Positions 43,350 to 53,598 of a stretch of 64,000 nucleotides of DNA are shown in pieces. The translations under genes and the position numbers were made by a program. Source of the stretch: Martelella alba (GTDB lineage: Bacteria > Pseudomonadota > Gammaproteobacteria > Enterobacterales > Enterobacteriaceae). Below the pieces are notes generated by a model, which ran no database searches, was not told the DNA's origin, and saw only the letters and a program-made list of their open reading frames with translations. Each line of letters begins with the position of its first letter. Positions within the stretch are counted from its first letter, which is position 1. Location: contig NZ_SZPQ01000001.1 in assembly GCF_005217455.1 (NCBI RefSeq), positions 186,001 through 250,000 of the forward strand. Direction: 5' to 3'.

Positions 43350-44203
43350 GTTTGCTACCTAAAATTACCAACTAATTGAAAGAGGAAGTACAAAAGCCGC
43401 AGTCATCTGCCGTACCGCGGGGGACTATGCCTTTCCCCCAGCCCATGAGGCTCAAGTACCTAAATGCGCTCCAGGTGCTTATGGATAACCTTGGCACCAC
43501 TGACATTATTCAGGGCCGCCTTTCTCAAGCTCAAATGCCCTACAGCTTACCCTTATTAACAACACTATAACAGCGCTAACCGAATTTAACACTCAAGAAA
43601 ATTTCATTTTGCTGACATATATCAAATTAAAGGCAGCCCTAAGGCACGCAAAGAGCAATTCCCTTATATACCAGCATATTTTATCGCATTCAGCGCCAAA
43701 CTATCCTCGATTCAGCGCAATTTATCAAGGCCGGTGAAAAAAAGCGGAAAAATTTGAATGGTTGATTAATAACTTAATGAATTTTAATACAAACTTAAGG
43801 CCAATCCGATTATTGGACCGTTCGGCGTCTTACAGGGTCCGAGGGGGCATTTTGCCGTTTGCGGCGCAATCCGGCCGTGTTAATTTTCTGTGACCTGTTT
43901 CCGGCAATGGCCTTGGACCGCGAATGCCGGCGACAATGCCCATCGCCGCCGTGTCGCGACACTGTGTCTCATATCTGGCGGGTGACATTACGGCGACCGG
44001 CGACCGGGTTACCCGTGGCAAACGCGTGCGGCCTTTCGGCGCAGAAAATGCGCTTAGCCAATGCTGCCTTCAAAATCATCCATGACAGATTAAAAGACTG
44101 GTATTGCGGTAGCCTGCGGATTTTTTAATTGATTAACCCTGTTAATGTAACGAAATATATGGGTTTTTAAATGGTTTAAAAAATAGTCAGCCAAAAAATA
44201 ACA
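43350..44203. other. Gene-poor region between arcA and thr promoter
   Basis: These 854 bases between divergent arcA and thrL show no supported gene. E. coli has yjjY and lasT here. A 64-codon frame at 43376-43570 has no known relatives that I recognise. On the arcA leader side there is a hairpin GGGGGA / TCCCCC at about 43419-43440. From about 43740 to 43800 and 44100 to 44190 the sequence is A/T rich and could hold promoters. Confidence 0.6.
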
Positions 44204-44232
44204 TTGACTTTCATACCCATTTGCTTTAACCA
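44204..44232 (+). promoter_or_regulatory. Probable thr operon promoter
   Basis: TTGACT at 44204-44209 and TAACCA at 44227-44232 have a 17-base spacing. They lie 35 bases upstream of the thrL start and 185 before thrA, as in E. coli. The -10 element is weak. Confidence 0.5.
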
Positions 44233-44266
44233 ATAGCCATTGGAAAAAAACAGCGATACGTTAAAC

Positions 44267-44335
44267 ATGCTTTTCGTCGGCCAGCACACCATTATTATTA
44301 CCACCACCGGTACTCCTAGTAGCGGTGCGGGCTGA
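44267..44335 (+). CDS. thrL: thr operon leader peptide
   Basis: A 22-codon frame reads MLFVGQHTIIITTTGTPSSG and ends AG. The run of Thr and Ile codons (T-I-I-I-T-T-T-G-T) senses charged threonyl- and isoleucyl-tRNA; ribosome stalling there favours the antiterminator. It differs from the E. coli leader ([21 protein letters not shown]) at the start but ends similarly and sits the same way before the attenuator. No clear ribosome binding site was seen. Confidence 0.88.
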   Translation: MLFVGQHTIIITTTGTPSSGAG

Positions 44336-44356
44336 CGCATACCGATAAACAGAAAA

Positions 44357-44390
44357 AAGCCCGCACCTTGACAGTGCGGGCTTTTTTTTA
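44357..44390 (+). terminator. thr operon attenuator
   Basis: GCCCGCAC (44359-44366) pairs with GTGCGGGC (44374-44381) around CTTGACA, followed by eight T residues. It corresponds to the E. coli thr attenuator in sequence and place, 28 bases before the thrA start. Confidence 0.95.
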
Positions 44391-44417
44391 AGCCTAAATT
44401 CAGCAAAAGGAAAACCC

Positions 44418-46877
44418 ATGCGAGTCCTAAAGTTCGGTGGTACGTCGGTCGCCAACGCGGAGCGCTTTCTACGCGTCGCCGATATTATTGAAAGTAATGC
44501 GGGGCAGGGACAGGTGGCCACCGTGCTGTCCGCGCCGGCGAAAATCACCAACTACCTGGTTTCCATGATAGAGCGCACGCTCGGCAATAAAGATATTCAG
44601 CCGGTCATGAGCGACGCCGAACAGATTTTCGCCGATCTCCTCCTCGGTTTGTCCCGCGCCCAGCCGGGATTCGATTATGCCGGGCTGCGTTTGCTGGTGG
44701 ATCAGGAGTTTTCCCAGCTCAAACAATTATTGCATGGGATCGCACTGCTCAAACACTGTCCCGACGGCATCAACGCCGCCATTATCTGCCGGGGCGAAAA
44801 ATTGTCCATCGCCATCATGGAGGCCGTTTTTAAGGCACGGGGATATCCCGTCACGGTCATCAATCCGGTGGAAAAGCTTTCGGCCCAGGGCGGCTACCTC
44901 GAATCCGCCGTGGATATCGTCGAATCCACCCGTCGTATCAAGGATGCCGACATTCCGTCGGATCATGTCATCCTGATGGCCGGGTTTACCGCCGGCAATG
45001 ACAAAGGCGAACTGGTCGTTTTGGGCCGCAACGGATCGGACTATTCCGCCGCGGTGCTGGCCGCCTGTCTGCGCGCCGATTGCTGTGAAATCTGGACCGA
45101 CGTGGATGGGGTTTATACCTGTGATCCGCGCCAGGTGCCCGATGCGCGTCTGCTGAAAACCATGTCCTACCAGGAGGCGATGGAGCTGTCTTATTTCGGC
45201 GCCAAGGTGTTGCATCCGCGCACCATCGCCCCTATCGCCCGGTTCCAGATTCCGTGCCTGATTAAAAACACCGACAATCCCCAGGCGCCCGGCACGCTTA
45301 TCGGCGGCACCGATGCAGACAGTAGTCATCCGGTAAAAGGCATCACCCATCTCAATAATATGGCGATGATCAACGTCTCCGGACCGGGCATGAAGGGGAT
45401 GATCGGTATGGCCGCCCGGGTGTTCGCCGCCATGTCCCGCGCCGGCAGCTCGGTGGTGCTGATAACCCAATCCTCCTCAGAGTACAGCATCAGTTTTTGC
45501 GTGCCCCATAACGAGCTGAACGGCGCCCGTAAGACCCTTGAGGACGAATTTTATCTCGAACTGAAAGACGGTTTGCTGGAGCCCCTGGATATCATGACCG
45601 ACCTGGCGATCATATCGGTCATTGGCGATGGCATGCGGACCCAGCGCGGGTTGTCGGCCAAACTGTTCGCGGCGCTGGCGCGAGCCAACATCAATATTAT
45701 CGCCATCGCCCAGGGATCGTCCGAACGGTCCATTTCGGTGGTGGTGAACAACGATTGCACCACCACCGGCGTGCGCGTTGCCCATCAGATGCTGTTCAAT
45801 ACCGATCAAGTCATCGAGGTATTCGTCATAGGCGCCGGCGGGGTCGGCGGCGCCTTACTGGAGCAAATCCGCCGCCAGCATCAATGGCTCAAGGCGAAGC
45901 ATATCGACCTGCGGGTGTGCGGTATCGCCAATTCACGGGCGTTGCTCACCAACGTACATGGCATCGCGCTGGACAGTTGGCAACGGGAACTGGCGGAAGC
46001 GCGCGAGCCGTTCAACCTGGGCCGGCTGATTCGTCTGGTCAAGGAATACCATCTGCTCAACCCGGTGATCGTCGATTGTACCAGCAGCGCGGATATCGCC
46101 GAGCAGTATGCCGATTTCCTGGCGGACGGCTTCCATGTGGTAACGCCCAATAAAAAGGCCAATACCGCCTCAATGCATTATTACCAGCATATGCGGGCGG
46201 CGGCGGCGGGATCGCGCCGTAAGTTCCTCTACGACACCAATGTCGGCGCCGGCTTGCCGGTTATCGAAAATTTGCAGAATCTCCTGAACGCCGGGGATGA
46301 ACTGGTGCGGTTTTCCGGTATTCTGTCCGGGTCGTTGTCTTTTATCTTCGGCAAGCTGGACGAGGGGATGCCGTTATCGGCCGCGACCCTGGCGGCCCGG
46401 GCGGCCGGATTTACCGAACCGGATCCCAGAGACGATTTGTCGGGCACCGATGTGGCGCGTAAATTGTTGATCCTGGCTCGCGAGGCGGGTTATCGGCTTG
46501 AGTTAACCGATATCGAGGTGGAACCGGTACTGCCTGAATCCTTTGACGATAGCGGCGAGCTGGAGGATTTTCTCACCCGGTTGCCGACGCTTGACGACGC
46601 TTTCGCCGCCAGGGTGGCGAAAGCGCGCGATCAGGGCGGGGTATTGCGATACGTCGCCAGTATCGAAGATGGCCGCTGCCGGGTCAGTATCGCCGAGGTG
46701 GACGGCAATGATCCTTTGTATAAGGTGAAGGATGGTGAAAACGCCCTGGCCTTTTATACCCGCTACTATCAGCCGCTGCCGCTGGTGTTGCGTGGTTACG
46801 GCGCCGGTAACGATGTGACCGCCGCCGGCGTTTTTGCCGATCTTTTGCGTACGCTGTCATGGAAGTTGGGAGTATAA
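44418..46877 (+). CDS. thrA: Bifunctional aspartokinase I / homoserine dehydrogenase I
   Basis: ThrA carries out the first and third steps of threonine synthesis. The 819-residue protein (E. coli 820) begins with the aspartokinase [13 protein letters not shown], has ACT-type regulatory domains at about 310-460 ([35 protein letters not shown]) for threonine inhibition, and ends with the NAD(P)-binding [16 protein letters not shown] and homoserine dehydrogenase core ([17 protein letters not shown]). AAAGGA precedes the ATG. One base separates it from thrB. Confidence 0.98.
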   Translation: MRVLKFGGTSVANAERFLRVADIIESNAGQGQVATVLSAPAKITNYLVSMIERTLGNKDIQPVMSDAEQIFADLLLGLSRAQPGFDYAGLRLLVDQEFSQLKQLLHGIALLKHCPDGINAAIICRGEKLSIAIMEAVFKARGYPVTVINPVEKLSAQGGYLESAVDIVESTRRIKDADIPSDHVILMAGFTAGNDKGELVVLGRNGSDYSAAVLAACLRADCCEIWTDVDGVYTCDPRQVPDARLLKTMSYQEAMELSYFGAKVLHPRTIAPIARFQIPCLIKNTDNPQAPGTLIGGTDADSSHPVKGITHLNNMAMINVSGPGMKGMIGMAARVFAAMSRAGSSVVLITQSSSEYSISFCVPHNELNGARKTLEDEFYLELKDGLLEPLDIMTDLAIISVIGDGMRTQRGLSAKLFAALARANINIIAIAQGSSERSISVVVNNDCTTTGVRVAHQMLFNTDQVIEVFVIGAGGVGGALLEQIRRQHQWLKAKHIDLRVCGIANSRALLTNVHGIALDSWQRELAEAREPFNLGRLIRLVKEYHLLNPVIVDCTSSADIAEQYADFLADGFHVVTPNKKANTASMHYYQHMRAAAAGSRRKFLYDTNVGAGLPVIENLQNLLNAGDELVRFSGILSGSLSFIFGKLDEGMPLSAATLAARAAGFTEPDPRDDLSGTDVARKLLILAREAGYRLELTDIEVEPVLPESFDDSGELEDFLTRLPTLDDAFAARVAKARDQGGVLRYVASIEDGRCRVSIAEVDGNDPLYKVKDGENALAFYTRYYQPLPLVLRGYGAGNDVTAAGVFADLLRTLSWKLGV

Positions 46878-46878
46878 G

Positions 46879-47808
46879 ATGGTTAAGGTGTATGCGCCGG
46901 CCTCGATAGGTAATGTCAGTGTCGGTTTTGATGTGTTGGGCGCCGCGGTTTCGCCGGTGGACGGCACCCTGCTGGGCGATTGCGTGACGGTGGAGGCCGC
47001 GGCGCAATTCAGCCTGACCAATGCCGGCCGATTCGCCGTCAAGCTACCGGCGGATCCTCGGGAAAATATCGTCTATCAATGCTGGCAGCGGTTTTGCCAG
47101 GCGCTGGATAAACCCCTTCCGGTCGCCATGGTGCTGGAAAAAAATATGCCCATCGGCTCAGGGTTGGGCTCCAGCGCCTGTTCCGTGGTAGGCGCGTTGG
47201 TGGCGCTTAACGCCCATTGCGGCTATCCGCTGGACGAAAATCAGATGCTGACGCTGATGGGCGAGATGGAGGGGCGAATTTCCGGCAGCGTGCATTACGA
47301 CAACGTCGCCCCCTGCTATCTGGGCGGCATCCAATTGATGCTGGAGGAAAACAGCATCATCAGCCAGCAGGTTCCGGGTTTTAGCGAATGGCTGTGGGTC
47401 ATGGCCTATCCCGGCATCAAAGTCTCCACCGCCGAAGCGCGGGCCATCCTGCCCGCGCAATATCGGCGGCAGGATTGCATTAGCCACGGCCGTTTTCTGG
47501 CCGGGTTCATTCATGCCAGCCATACCCAGCAGCCCGCACTGGCGGCCAAACTGATGAAAGACGTCATAGCCGAACCTTACCGCACCCGGCTATTGCCGGG
47601 GTTTGATGAGGCGCGTCGGGCGGCGGCCCAGATCGGGGCGCTGGCCTGCGGCATCTCCGGCTCCGGCCCGACGATGTTCGCGGTGTGCGATCGCGATGAC
47701 ACCGCGCAGCGCGTGGCCGACTGGCTGGCGCGACACTATCTGCGGAACGACGAGGGTTTTGTTCATATCTGCCGCCTGGATACCACCGGCGCGCGAGTGA
47801 TGGAATAA
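46879..47808 (+). CDS. thrB: Homoserine kinase
   Basis: ThrB is the GHMP-family kinase making O-phosphohomoserine. The 309-residue protein (E. coli 310) shows [15 protein letters not shown], the ATP-binding [22 protein letters not shown] around residues 92-113 and the C-terminal [12 protein letters not shown] loop. The start at 46879 is one base after the thrA stop; the longer frame from 46834 lies within thrA. thrC starts three bases after its stop. Confidence 0.97.
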   Translation: MVKVYAPASIGNVSVGFDVLGAAVSPVDGTLLGDCVTVEAAAQFSLTNAGRFAVKLPADPRENIVYQCWQRFCQALDKPLPVAMVLEKNMPIGSGLGSSACSVVGALVALNAHCGYPLDENQMLTLMGEMEGRISGSVHYDNVAPCYLGGIQLMLEENSIISQQVPGFSEWLWVMAYPGIKVSTAEARAILPAQYRRQDCISHGRFLAGFIHASHTQQPALAAKLMKDVIAEPYRTRLLPGFDEARRAAAQIGALACGISGSGPTMFAVCDRDDTAQRVADWLARHYLRNDEGFVHICRLDTTGARVME

Positions 47809-47811
47809 CGC

Positions 47812-49101
47812 ATGAAACTATACAATATCAAGGATCACAACGAGCAGGTCAGTTTCGCGCAAGCGATCAAACAGGGGCTCGGCCGGCAGCAAGGGCTGTT
47901 TTTTCCGCTGGAATTGCCGGAATTCGCGGCCGTGGAAATCGACGAACTGCTTGAATTGGATCTGGTTGCCCGAAGCGCCCGCATTCTGTCGGCCTACATC
48001 GGCGATGAGGTTTCGCCGGAAAAGGTTCTCAAACGCGTCGGCGCCGCCTTTGAATTTCCGGCTCCGGTCGTCGGCGTAACCGAGGATATCGCGGCGTTGG
48101 AGCTGTTCCATGGCCCTACGCTGGCCTTTAAGGACTTCGGCGGCCGGTTTATGGCGCAAATGCTTACCGAAGTGGCCCAGGGCGAACCGGTCACCATTCT
48201 CACCGCCACCTCCGGCGATACCGGCGCCGCGGTGGCCCACGCGTTTTACGGGCTGAGCAATGTGCGGGTGGTTATCCTCTATCCTCGCGGCAAAATCAGT
48301 CCCTTGCAGGAAAAACTGTTTTGTACGCTGGGCGGCAATGTTCATACCCTGGCCGTGGAGAGTGATTTCGATGCCTGCCAGGCGCTGGTAAAACAGGCGT
48401 TCGACGACGATGAACTCAAACGCCGTTTAGGACTGAATTCCGCCAATTCCATTAATATCAGCCGGCTGCTGGCGCAGATTTGCTATTATTTCGAAGCGGT
48501 GGCGCAATTGCCGCAGGACGCCCGCAATCAACTGGTGGTGTCAGTGCCTTCCGGCAATTTCGGCGATTTGACCGCCGGCCTGCTGGCTAAATCGCTGGGC
48601 TTGCCAATCAAACGGTTCATCGCCGCCACCAACGCCAACGATACCGTGCCGCGCTATCTGGAGCGAGGGCAATGGCTACCCCATCCCACGGTGACCACGT
48701 TGTCCAATGCCATGGATGTCAGCCAGCCGAACAACTGGCCGCGGGTGGAAGAGCTGTTCCGCCGGAAAAACTGGCGGCTGGACAGCCTGGGCTACGGCAG
48801 CGCGGACGACGAAACCACCCGGCAGACCATGCGGGAGCTGGCCGGGCTGGGGTATGTTTCCGAACCTCATGCCGCCATCGCCTATCGCCTACTGCGCGAT
48901 CAGCTGCAATCCGGCGAATTCGGCTTGTTCCTTGGCACCGCCCATCCGGCCAAGTTCAAGGAAACGGTGGATGCGGTGTTGGGCGATACGCTGCCATTGC
49001 CAAAAGCCCTGGCCCTGCGCGCCGAACTGCCGCTGCTGTCGACGACGCTGCCGCCCGATTTTCAGCAGCTTCGCCGCTTCTTGCTGGACCTGCCGGACTA
49101 A
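47812..49101 (+). CDS. thrC: Threonine synthase
   Basis: ThrC converts O-phosphohomoserine to threonine with pyridoxal phosphate. The 429-residue protein (E. coli 428) has the cofactor Lys in HGPTLAFKDFGGRFMAQ and the TSGDTGAAVAHAFYG phosphate loop; the SGNFGDLTAG segment is conserved. It is the last gene of thrLABC and ends 87 bases before the convergent yaaA stop. No clear terminator was identified in that gap. Confidence 0.98.
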   Translation: MKLYNIKDHNEQVSFAQAIKQGLGRQQGLFFPLELPEFAAVEIDELLELDLVARSARILSAYIGDEVSPEKVLKRVGAAFEFPAPVVGVTEDIAALELFHGPTLAFKDFGGRFMAQMLTEVAQGEPVTILTATSGDTGAAVAHAFYGLSNVRVVILYPRGKISPLQEKLFCTLGGNVHTLAVESDFDACQALVKQAFDDDELKRRLGLNSANSINISRLLAQICYYFEAVAQLPQDARNQLVVSVPSGNFGDLTAGLLAKSLGLPIKRFIAATNANDTVPRYLERGQWLPHPTVTTLSNAMDVSQPNNWPRVEELFRRKNWRLDSLGYGSADDETTRQTMRELAGLGYVSEPHAAIAYRLLRDQLQSGEFGLFLGTAHPAKFKETVDAVLGDTLPLPKALALRAELPLLSTTLPPDFQQLRRFLLDLPD

Positions 49102-49188
49102 GCGCGGCGCCTGGTTCAGGGCCGGTTCCGGCCCGGGAACACAGGCGCCGGTGGTAAGCAGCGGTCGCGATGCGGCTCGACGAATCGG

Positions 49189-49965
49189 TTATCCCGACAT
49201 CGGACGCTTAAACACCAGCTCGGTTTCGCTGGAGGCGTTCGCATCGAAGCGGTAACCGCCCTCGTTAAAGCCTGTCAGCTGCTCGGGACGCGACAGCCGT
49301 CCAGTGATAATGTAGCGGCTCATCATCCCGCGCGCCTTTTTGGCGTTGAAACTGATCACCTTGAAACGGCCGTTTTTCTCATCGAGAAAAACCGGCTTAA
49401 TGATGTCGCCCGCCAGGCGCGCCGGCTGGATCGCCTTGAAATACTCTTCCGAAGCCAGATTGACCAGAAGCGTGTCGCCTTGGGCCGCCATGGCCTCGTT
49501 TAACTTGTCGGTCAGAAGGCCGCCCCAGAATCGATACAAATCAGAGCCGGCGGGGTTGGCCAGCTTGATGCCCATTTCCAGCCGGTAGGGCTGCATCAGA
49601 TCCAGCGGCCGTAAAATGCCATAGAGACCGGAAAGGATGCGCAGATGCGATTGGGCGAAATCGAAATCCCGCTCGTCGAGGCTGTCCGCCCGCAGGCCGG
49701 TATAGACATCGCCTTTGAACGCCAGGATAGCCTGGCGGGCGTTATCGGGCGTGAAGTCGGCCTGCCAGGCTTGGAACCGCGCGGCGTTCATATTGGCCAG
49801 TTTGTCGCTGATACCCATCAGCGAGGCTATCTGCGCCGGCGATAGCCGGCGGCACAGCGCCATGAGTTCCTGTGACCGATCCAGTAACTCCGGCTGGCTG
49901 TGGCGCCGGGTGGCCAGCGGGCTTTGGTAATCCAGCGTCTTGGCTGGAGAAATCACAATGAGCAT
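49189..49965 (-). CDS. yaaA: Peroxide stress protein YaaA
   Basis: YaaA (UPF0246) limits iron-driven DNA damage under peroxide stress. The 258-residue protein matches E. coli in length. Conserved features are [16 protein letters not shown] at the start, [24 protein letters not shown] and the C-terminal [19 protein letters not shown] with basic residues that form the DNA-binding cleft. The gene order thrC-yaaA-alsT is as in E. coli. Confidence 0.95.
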   Translation of the reverse strand: MLIVISPAKTLDYQSPLATRRHSQPELLDRSQELMALCRRLSPAQIASLMGISDKLANMNAARFQAWQADFTPDNARQAILAFKGDVYTGLRADSLDERDFDFAQSHLRILSGLYGILRPLDLMQPYRLEMGIKLANPAGSDLYRFWGGLLTDKLNEAMAAQGDTLLVNLASEEYFKAIQPARLAGDIIKPVFLDEKNGRFKVISFNAKKARGMMSRYIITGRLSRPEQLTGFNEGGYRFDANASSETELVFKRPMSG

Positions 49966-49986
49966 AAGGTAATCCTGTATCCAAGC

Positions 49987-51423
49987 CTATTTCCGCGCCG
50001 TCGGACGATCCCAGACGCCCGGCGACAATTGAACGGCGATGGCGGGGAAATTGGCGGCATAAAAGGTCGGCAATTTGCCGATGGTGCGCTGGCTATTGTA
50101 ATCGCGCGCCAGCATCATCGCGATACGCGACAACAAGAGTAACGCGATAAGGTTGGTAAAGGTCATCAAACCCACCGCCATATCCGCCAGCCGCCAGAGT
50201 ATCGGCAAATCCGCCAGACAGCCATAGGCCACCATGGCCAGTGTCAGCGCCCGCAACAGCGGCACCAGCAGTCGGACACGGTTACGGAAAAAAACCAGGC
50301 TGCTTTCGGCGTAGGCATAGTTACCGACAATGGCGGTAAACGAAAACACAAAGATTATCGCCGTCATAAACCCGGCGCTCCAGGGGCCGCCGACCGTGGC
50401 CAGCGCCTGCTGGATCAGATCGAAACCCTGGCGCACGGATTGCCCGGCGCGGGGCAGGCCGGATGTCAGGATAATCGCCGCGGTGGCGCTGCAAATAACC
50501 ATGGTATCCAGAAAAACCGCCAGCATTTGAATATAGCCTTGCGAGGCGGGATGGGGCGGCCAGGGGGCGGCGGCGGCGGCGATGTTGGGTGCCGACCCGG
50601 TGCCGGCCTCATTGGAAAACAGGCCGCGCTGCACGCCGAGAAAAATCGCCTGTGATACACCATAACCCAACGCGCCGGAGGCCGCCTGCCGTAAGCCGAA
50701 CGCATCGTCGAACACCAGGGCGGCCACCTCGGCCAGGTGATCAACATGACGCAAGACCACCCATCCCGCCAACAGGACATACAGTAGCGCCACGATCGGC
50801 ACCAGCCATTGGGATAGCCGGGCGATGGCGCGCACTCCGCCGCATATCGCCAGAGCGGTCAGCGCCGTTAGCGCCAAGCCCATCTGGTATGGCGCGGCGC
50901 CGACGGTCGTTTCCAGGGACCGCGCGATGGACCCGGCCTGCACCGCATTGAAAATGCCGCCATAACCCACCAGCAAAAAACAGGTGAACAAGACGCCCAT
51001 CCAGCGCAGCCCCAGGCCCTTTTCCATGTACCAGGCCGGGCCGCCGCGATAGCGCCCCTGGCTATCGCGCGCCTTGTATAATTGCGCCAGCGTGCTTTCC
51101 GCAAAGGCGGTGGCCATGCCGAGAAACGCCGCCAGCCACATCCAGATAATCGCGCCGGGGCCGCCGAGCGTCAATGCGAGCGCCACACCGGTCAGATTGC
51201 CGCTGCCGATGCGCGCCGCCAAGGTCACGCACAGGGCCTGGAAAGGAGACAGCCCGGCGCGGTCGCTTCGGCCCGAGCCTCTCAAAATGGAAAAGATGTG
51301 CGGGAAATGGCGAAACTGGATAAACCCGGAACGCAGGGTAAACCAGCCGCCGACGCCGGCGAGCAGGTAGATCAGCACGGAATTCCAGATCAGATCGTTA
51401 ATGAAGTTGACGAGTTCAGTCAT
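49987..51423 (-). CDS. alsT: Sodium:alanine/glycine symporter family transporter
   Basis: This 478-residue membrane protein (E. coli YaaJ 476) belongs to the AGCS family with about 11 membrane segments. It shows LTGVALALTLGGPGAIIWMWLAAFLGM, the amino-acid site region GRYRGGPAWYMEKGLG and FSNEAGTGSAPNIAAAA. The start at 51423 (MTELVNFINDLIWNSVL) is the E. coli one; the frame from 51543 adds an unlikely extension that would overlap the talB promoter. Divergent from talB. Confidence 0.93.
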   Translation of the reverse strand: MTELVNFINDLIWNSVLIYLLAGVGGWFTLRSGFIQFRHFPHIFSILRGSGRSDRAGLSPFQALCVTLAARIGSGNLTGVALALTLGGPGAIIWMWLAAFLGMATAFAESTLAQLYKARDSQGRYRGGPAWYMEKGLGLRWMGVLFTCFLLVGYGGIFNAVQAGSIARSLETTVGAAPYQMGLALTALTALAICGGVRAIARLSQWLVPIVALLYVLLAGWVVLRHVDHLAEVAALVFDDAFGLRQAASGALGYGVSQAIFLGVQRGLFSNEAGTGSAPNIAAAAAPWPPHPASQGYIQMLAVFLDTMVICSATAAIILTSGLPRAGQSVRQGFDLIQQALATVGGPWSAGFMTAIIFVFSFTAIVGNYAYAESSLVFFRNRVRLLVPLLRALTLAMVAYGCLADLPILWRLADMAVGLMTFTNLIALLLLSRIAMMLARDYNSQRTIGKLPTFYAANFPAIAVQLSPGVWDRPTARK

Positions 51424-51566
51424 GACGGATCCGATGTCCCAGGTTGCCGCGCTTGCCGGAGAATCCGCCGGCCGGAGCCTTGCGCCGGCCTCTGCGCGTG
51501 GTATTATCGGGTAAGGCAGTGCAACGCCATGGGATATGCACACCCTTCAAAACGAGAAACTTCATC

Positions 51567-52520
51567 ATGACTGATAAATTAAGTGCCCTACGCAAGATGA
51601 CCTCCGTTGTCGCCGATACGGGTGATATCACTGCTATCAAACTGTACCAGCCGCAGGATGCAACCACCAACCCCTCCTTGATCCTGAATGCGGCGCAAAT
51701 CCCCGAATACCGCAAATACATTGATCAGGCGGTGTCTTGGGCCCGTGATCAAAGCCCGTCTCCGGAAGAACAAATCAAATATGCCACCGACAAGCTGGCG
51801 GTCAATATCGGCGTGGAAATCCTAAAGCTGGTTCCGGGACGCGTCTCCACGGAAGTGGACGCCCGGCTTTCCTATGATACCGAAGCCAGCGTGGCGAAAG
51901 CCAAGCGGCTGATAAAACTCTATAACGACGCCGGTATAGGCAATGATCGCATCCTCATCAAACTGGCGTCTACCTGGCAGGGTATCCGGGCGGCGGAGCA
52001 ACTGGAAAAGGCCGGCATCAACTGTAATCTGACCTTGCTGTTCTCCTTCGCCCAGGCACGGGCCTGCGCCGAAGCCGGCGCCTTCCTGATCTCGCCTTTT
52101 GTCGGCCGCATCCTCGACTGGTACAAGGCCAACGGCGATAAAAAGGAATTTGCTCCCCAGGACGATCCGGGCGTGCAGTCGGTCACTGAAATCTACCGTT
52201 ATTACAAAGAACACGGCTATGAGACGGTAGTGATGGGCGCCAGCTTCCGCAATATCGGTGAAATTATTGAGCTCGCCGGCTGCGATCGTCTGACCATCGC
52301 GCCGCCGCTGCTCAAAGAACTGGCCGAAAGCCAGGGGCCGCTGGAATGCAAGCTTTCCTACAGCGGCGAAATCAAAGCGCGGCCGGAAAAAATGACCGAA
52401 GCCGAATTCCTCTGGCAGCACAATCAAGATCCGATGGCCGTGGACAAACTGGCGGAAGGCATTCGCAAGTTCGCCGTCGACCAGGAAAAGCTGGAAAAGA
52501 TGATCAAAGACCTGCTGTAA
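51567..52520 (+). CDS. talB: Transaldolase B
   Basis: TalB moves a three-carbon unit in the non-oxidative pentose phosphate pathway. The 317-residue protein equals E. coli TalB in length. Schiff-base Lys132 lies in [19 protein letters not shown] and [11 protein letters not shown] are family motifs. The start at 51567 follows ACGAGAAAC; the longer frame from 51444 is not supported. It shares a 143-base divergent region with alsT. Confidence 0.97.
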   Translation: MTDKLSALRKMTSVVADTGDITAIKLYQPQDATTNPSLILNAAQIPEYRKYIDQAVSWARDQSPSPEEQIKYATDKLAVNIGVEILKLVPGRVSTEVDARLSYDTEASVAKAKRLIKLYNDAGIGNDRILIKLASTWQGIRAAEQLEKAGINCNLTLLFSFAQARACAEAGAFLISPFVGRILDWYKANGDKKEFAPQDDPGVQSVTEIYRYYKEHGYETVVMGASFRNIGEIIELAGCDRLTIAPPLLKELAESQGPLECKLSYSGEIKARPEKMTEAEFLWQHNQDPMAVDKLAEGIRKFAVDQEKLEKMIKDLL

Positions 52521-53007
52521 AATCCGCAGCGTGGGATACTTTTCCCATCTCGGTTCATAACGGGGCTTATCCACCGGCAGACAGTGTTTTTGCCTCATAA
52601 GCGGGGGCTCGCATCGCGGGCCCCGTCGGGCAAATATTCAGCGATTGTCTCCGACGCCGGGATTCCATGGCCTGAATGAAAATGGCTGCTCGTCAAAATC
52701 TGTCCTGGCAGTAAAACGCTCAACGATATCAGTTTGCCCTCATCAGGACTTTCTTCTGACGGGATGTTCCGCGGCATCCCGTTCGCAACCCTTGCTGGAT
52801 CTGGCGCCAGCGTCCCTCGGCGCCGCCAGGCCATGTGTTGTTTTGACAAGCGCCGAACGGCCTTATGTTCCGTAGTAAAAGACACCGCGACCCAAATCAT
52901 CATGTTTGCCGGCCTGGTGAAAAATGTCTCTTTGCTTCGCGCCTTATCTGGTCTTTTCCATACGAGCCGGTATCATGAGATCTTCCATAGGCAGCAAGGT
53001 GACAATC
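52521..53007. other. talB-mog intergenic region
   Basis: The 487 bases between talB and mog are long for this pair. They contain GC-rich inverted segments near 52600-52630 that may end talB transcription, and no supported gene. A 102-codon minus-strand frame (52595-52903) has no features that I recognise. The last 60 bases should hold the mog ribosome binding site (AAGGTGAC). Confidence 0.55.
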
Positions 53008-53598
53008 ATGAATACATGCCGTATCGGCCTGGTCTCCGTCTCCGATCGCGCCTCTCAGGGCATCTACCAGGATCAGGGTATTCCAGCGCTGGAAGGCTGG
53101 TTGGAAAGCGCCCTGGCGTCGCCGTTTACGCTGGAAAAGCGTCTTGTGCCCGACGAACAGGCGTTGATTGAGCAAACACTGTGCGAGCTGGTGGATGAAA
53201 CGGGCTGTCATCTGGTCTTGACCACCGGCGGTACAGGTCCGGCCCGACGCGATGTCACTCCTGACGCCACCCTGGCGGTAGCCGATCGCGAACTGCCGGG
53301 GTTCGGCGAGCAGATGCGTCAGGTCAGCCTTCACTTCGTGCCCACCGCCATTCTTTCCCGGCAAACCGCGGTCATTCGCAAACAGGCTCTCATCCTTAAC
53401 CTTCCCGGTCAGCCCAAATCCATCAAGGAAACACTGGAAGGGGTGAAGGACGAGCAAGGTAAAACCGTGGTAACAGGCGTATTCGCCAGCGTTCCCTATT
53501 GCGTCCAACTGCTGGAGGGACCGTATCTGCAAACCCATCCCGACGTGGTGGCGGCATTCAGGCCAAAAAGCGCCCGCCGGACGGAAAATGGCGACTGA
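53008..53598 (+). CDS. mog: Molybdopterin adenylyltransferase
   Basis: Mog adenylates molybdopterin before molybdate insertion by MoeA. The 196-residue protein (E. coli 195) has IGLVSVSDRASQGIYQDQGIP at the start, the molybdopterin-binding LTTGGTGPARRDVTPDAT, and LNLPGQPKSIKE. The start at 53008 is the family one; the 52924 frame is longer without support. It overlaps the next gene by 11 bases if that starts at 53588. Confidence 0.96.
   Translation: MNTCRIGLVSVSDRASQGIYQDQGIPALEGWLESALASPFTLEKRLVPDEQALIEQTLCELVDETGCHLVLTTGGTGPARRDVTPDATLAVADRELPGFGEQMRQVSLHFVPTAILSRQTAVIRKQALILNLPGQPKSIKETLEGVKDEQGKTVVTGVFASVPYCVQLLEGPYLQTHPDVVAAFRPKSARRTENGD

Noticed and set aside
43376-43570. 64-codon plus frame in the arcA upstream region
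   Set aside because: Pro/Gln-rich without known relatives; it is more likely the arcA leader.
52595-52903. 102-codon minus frame between talB and mog
   Set aside because: No motif or ribosome binding site, and it overlaps GC-rich inverted segments.
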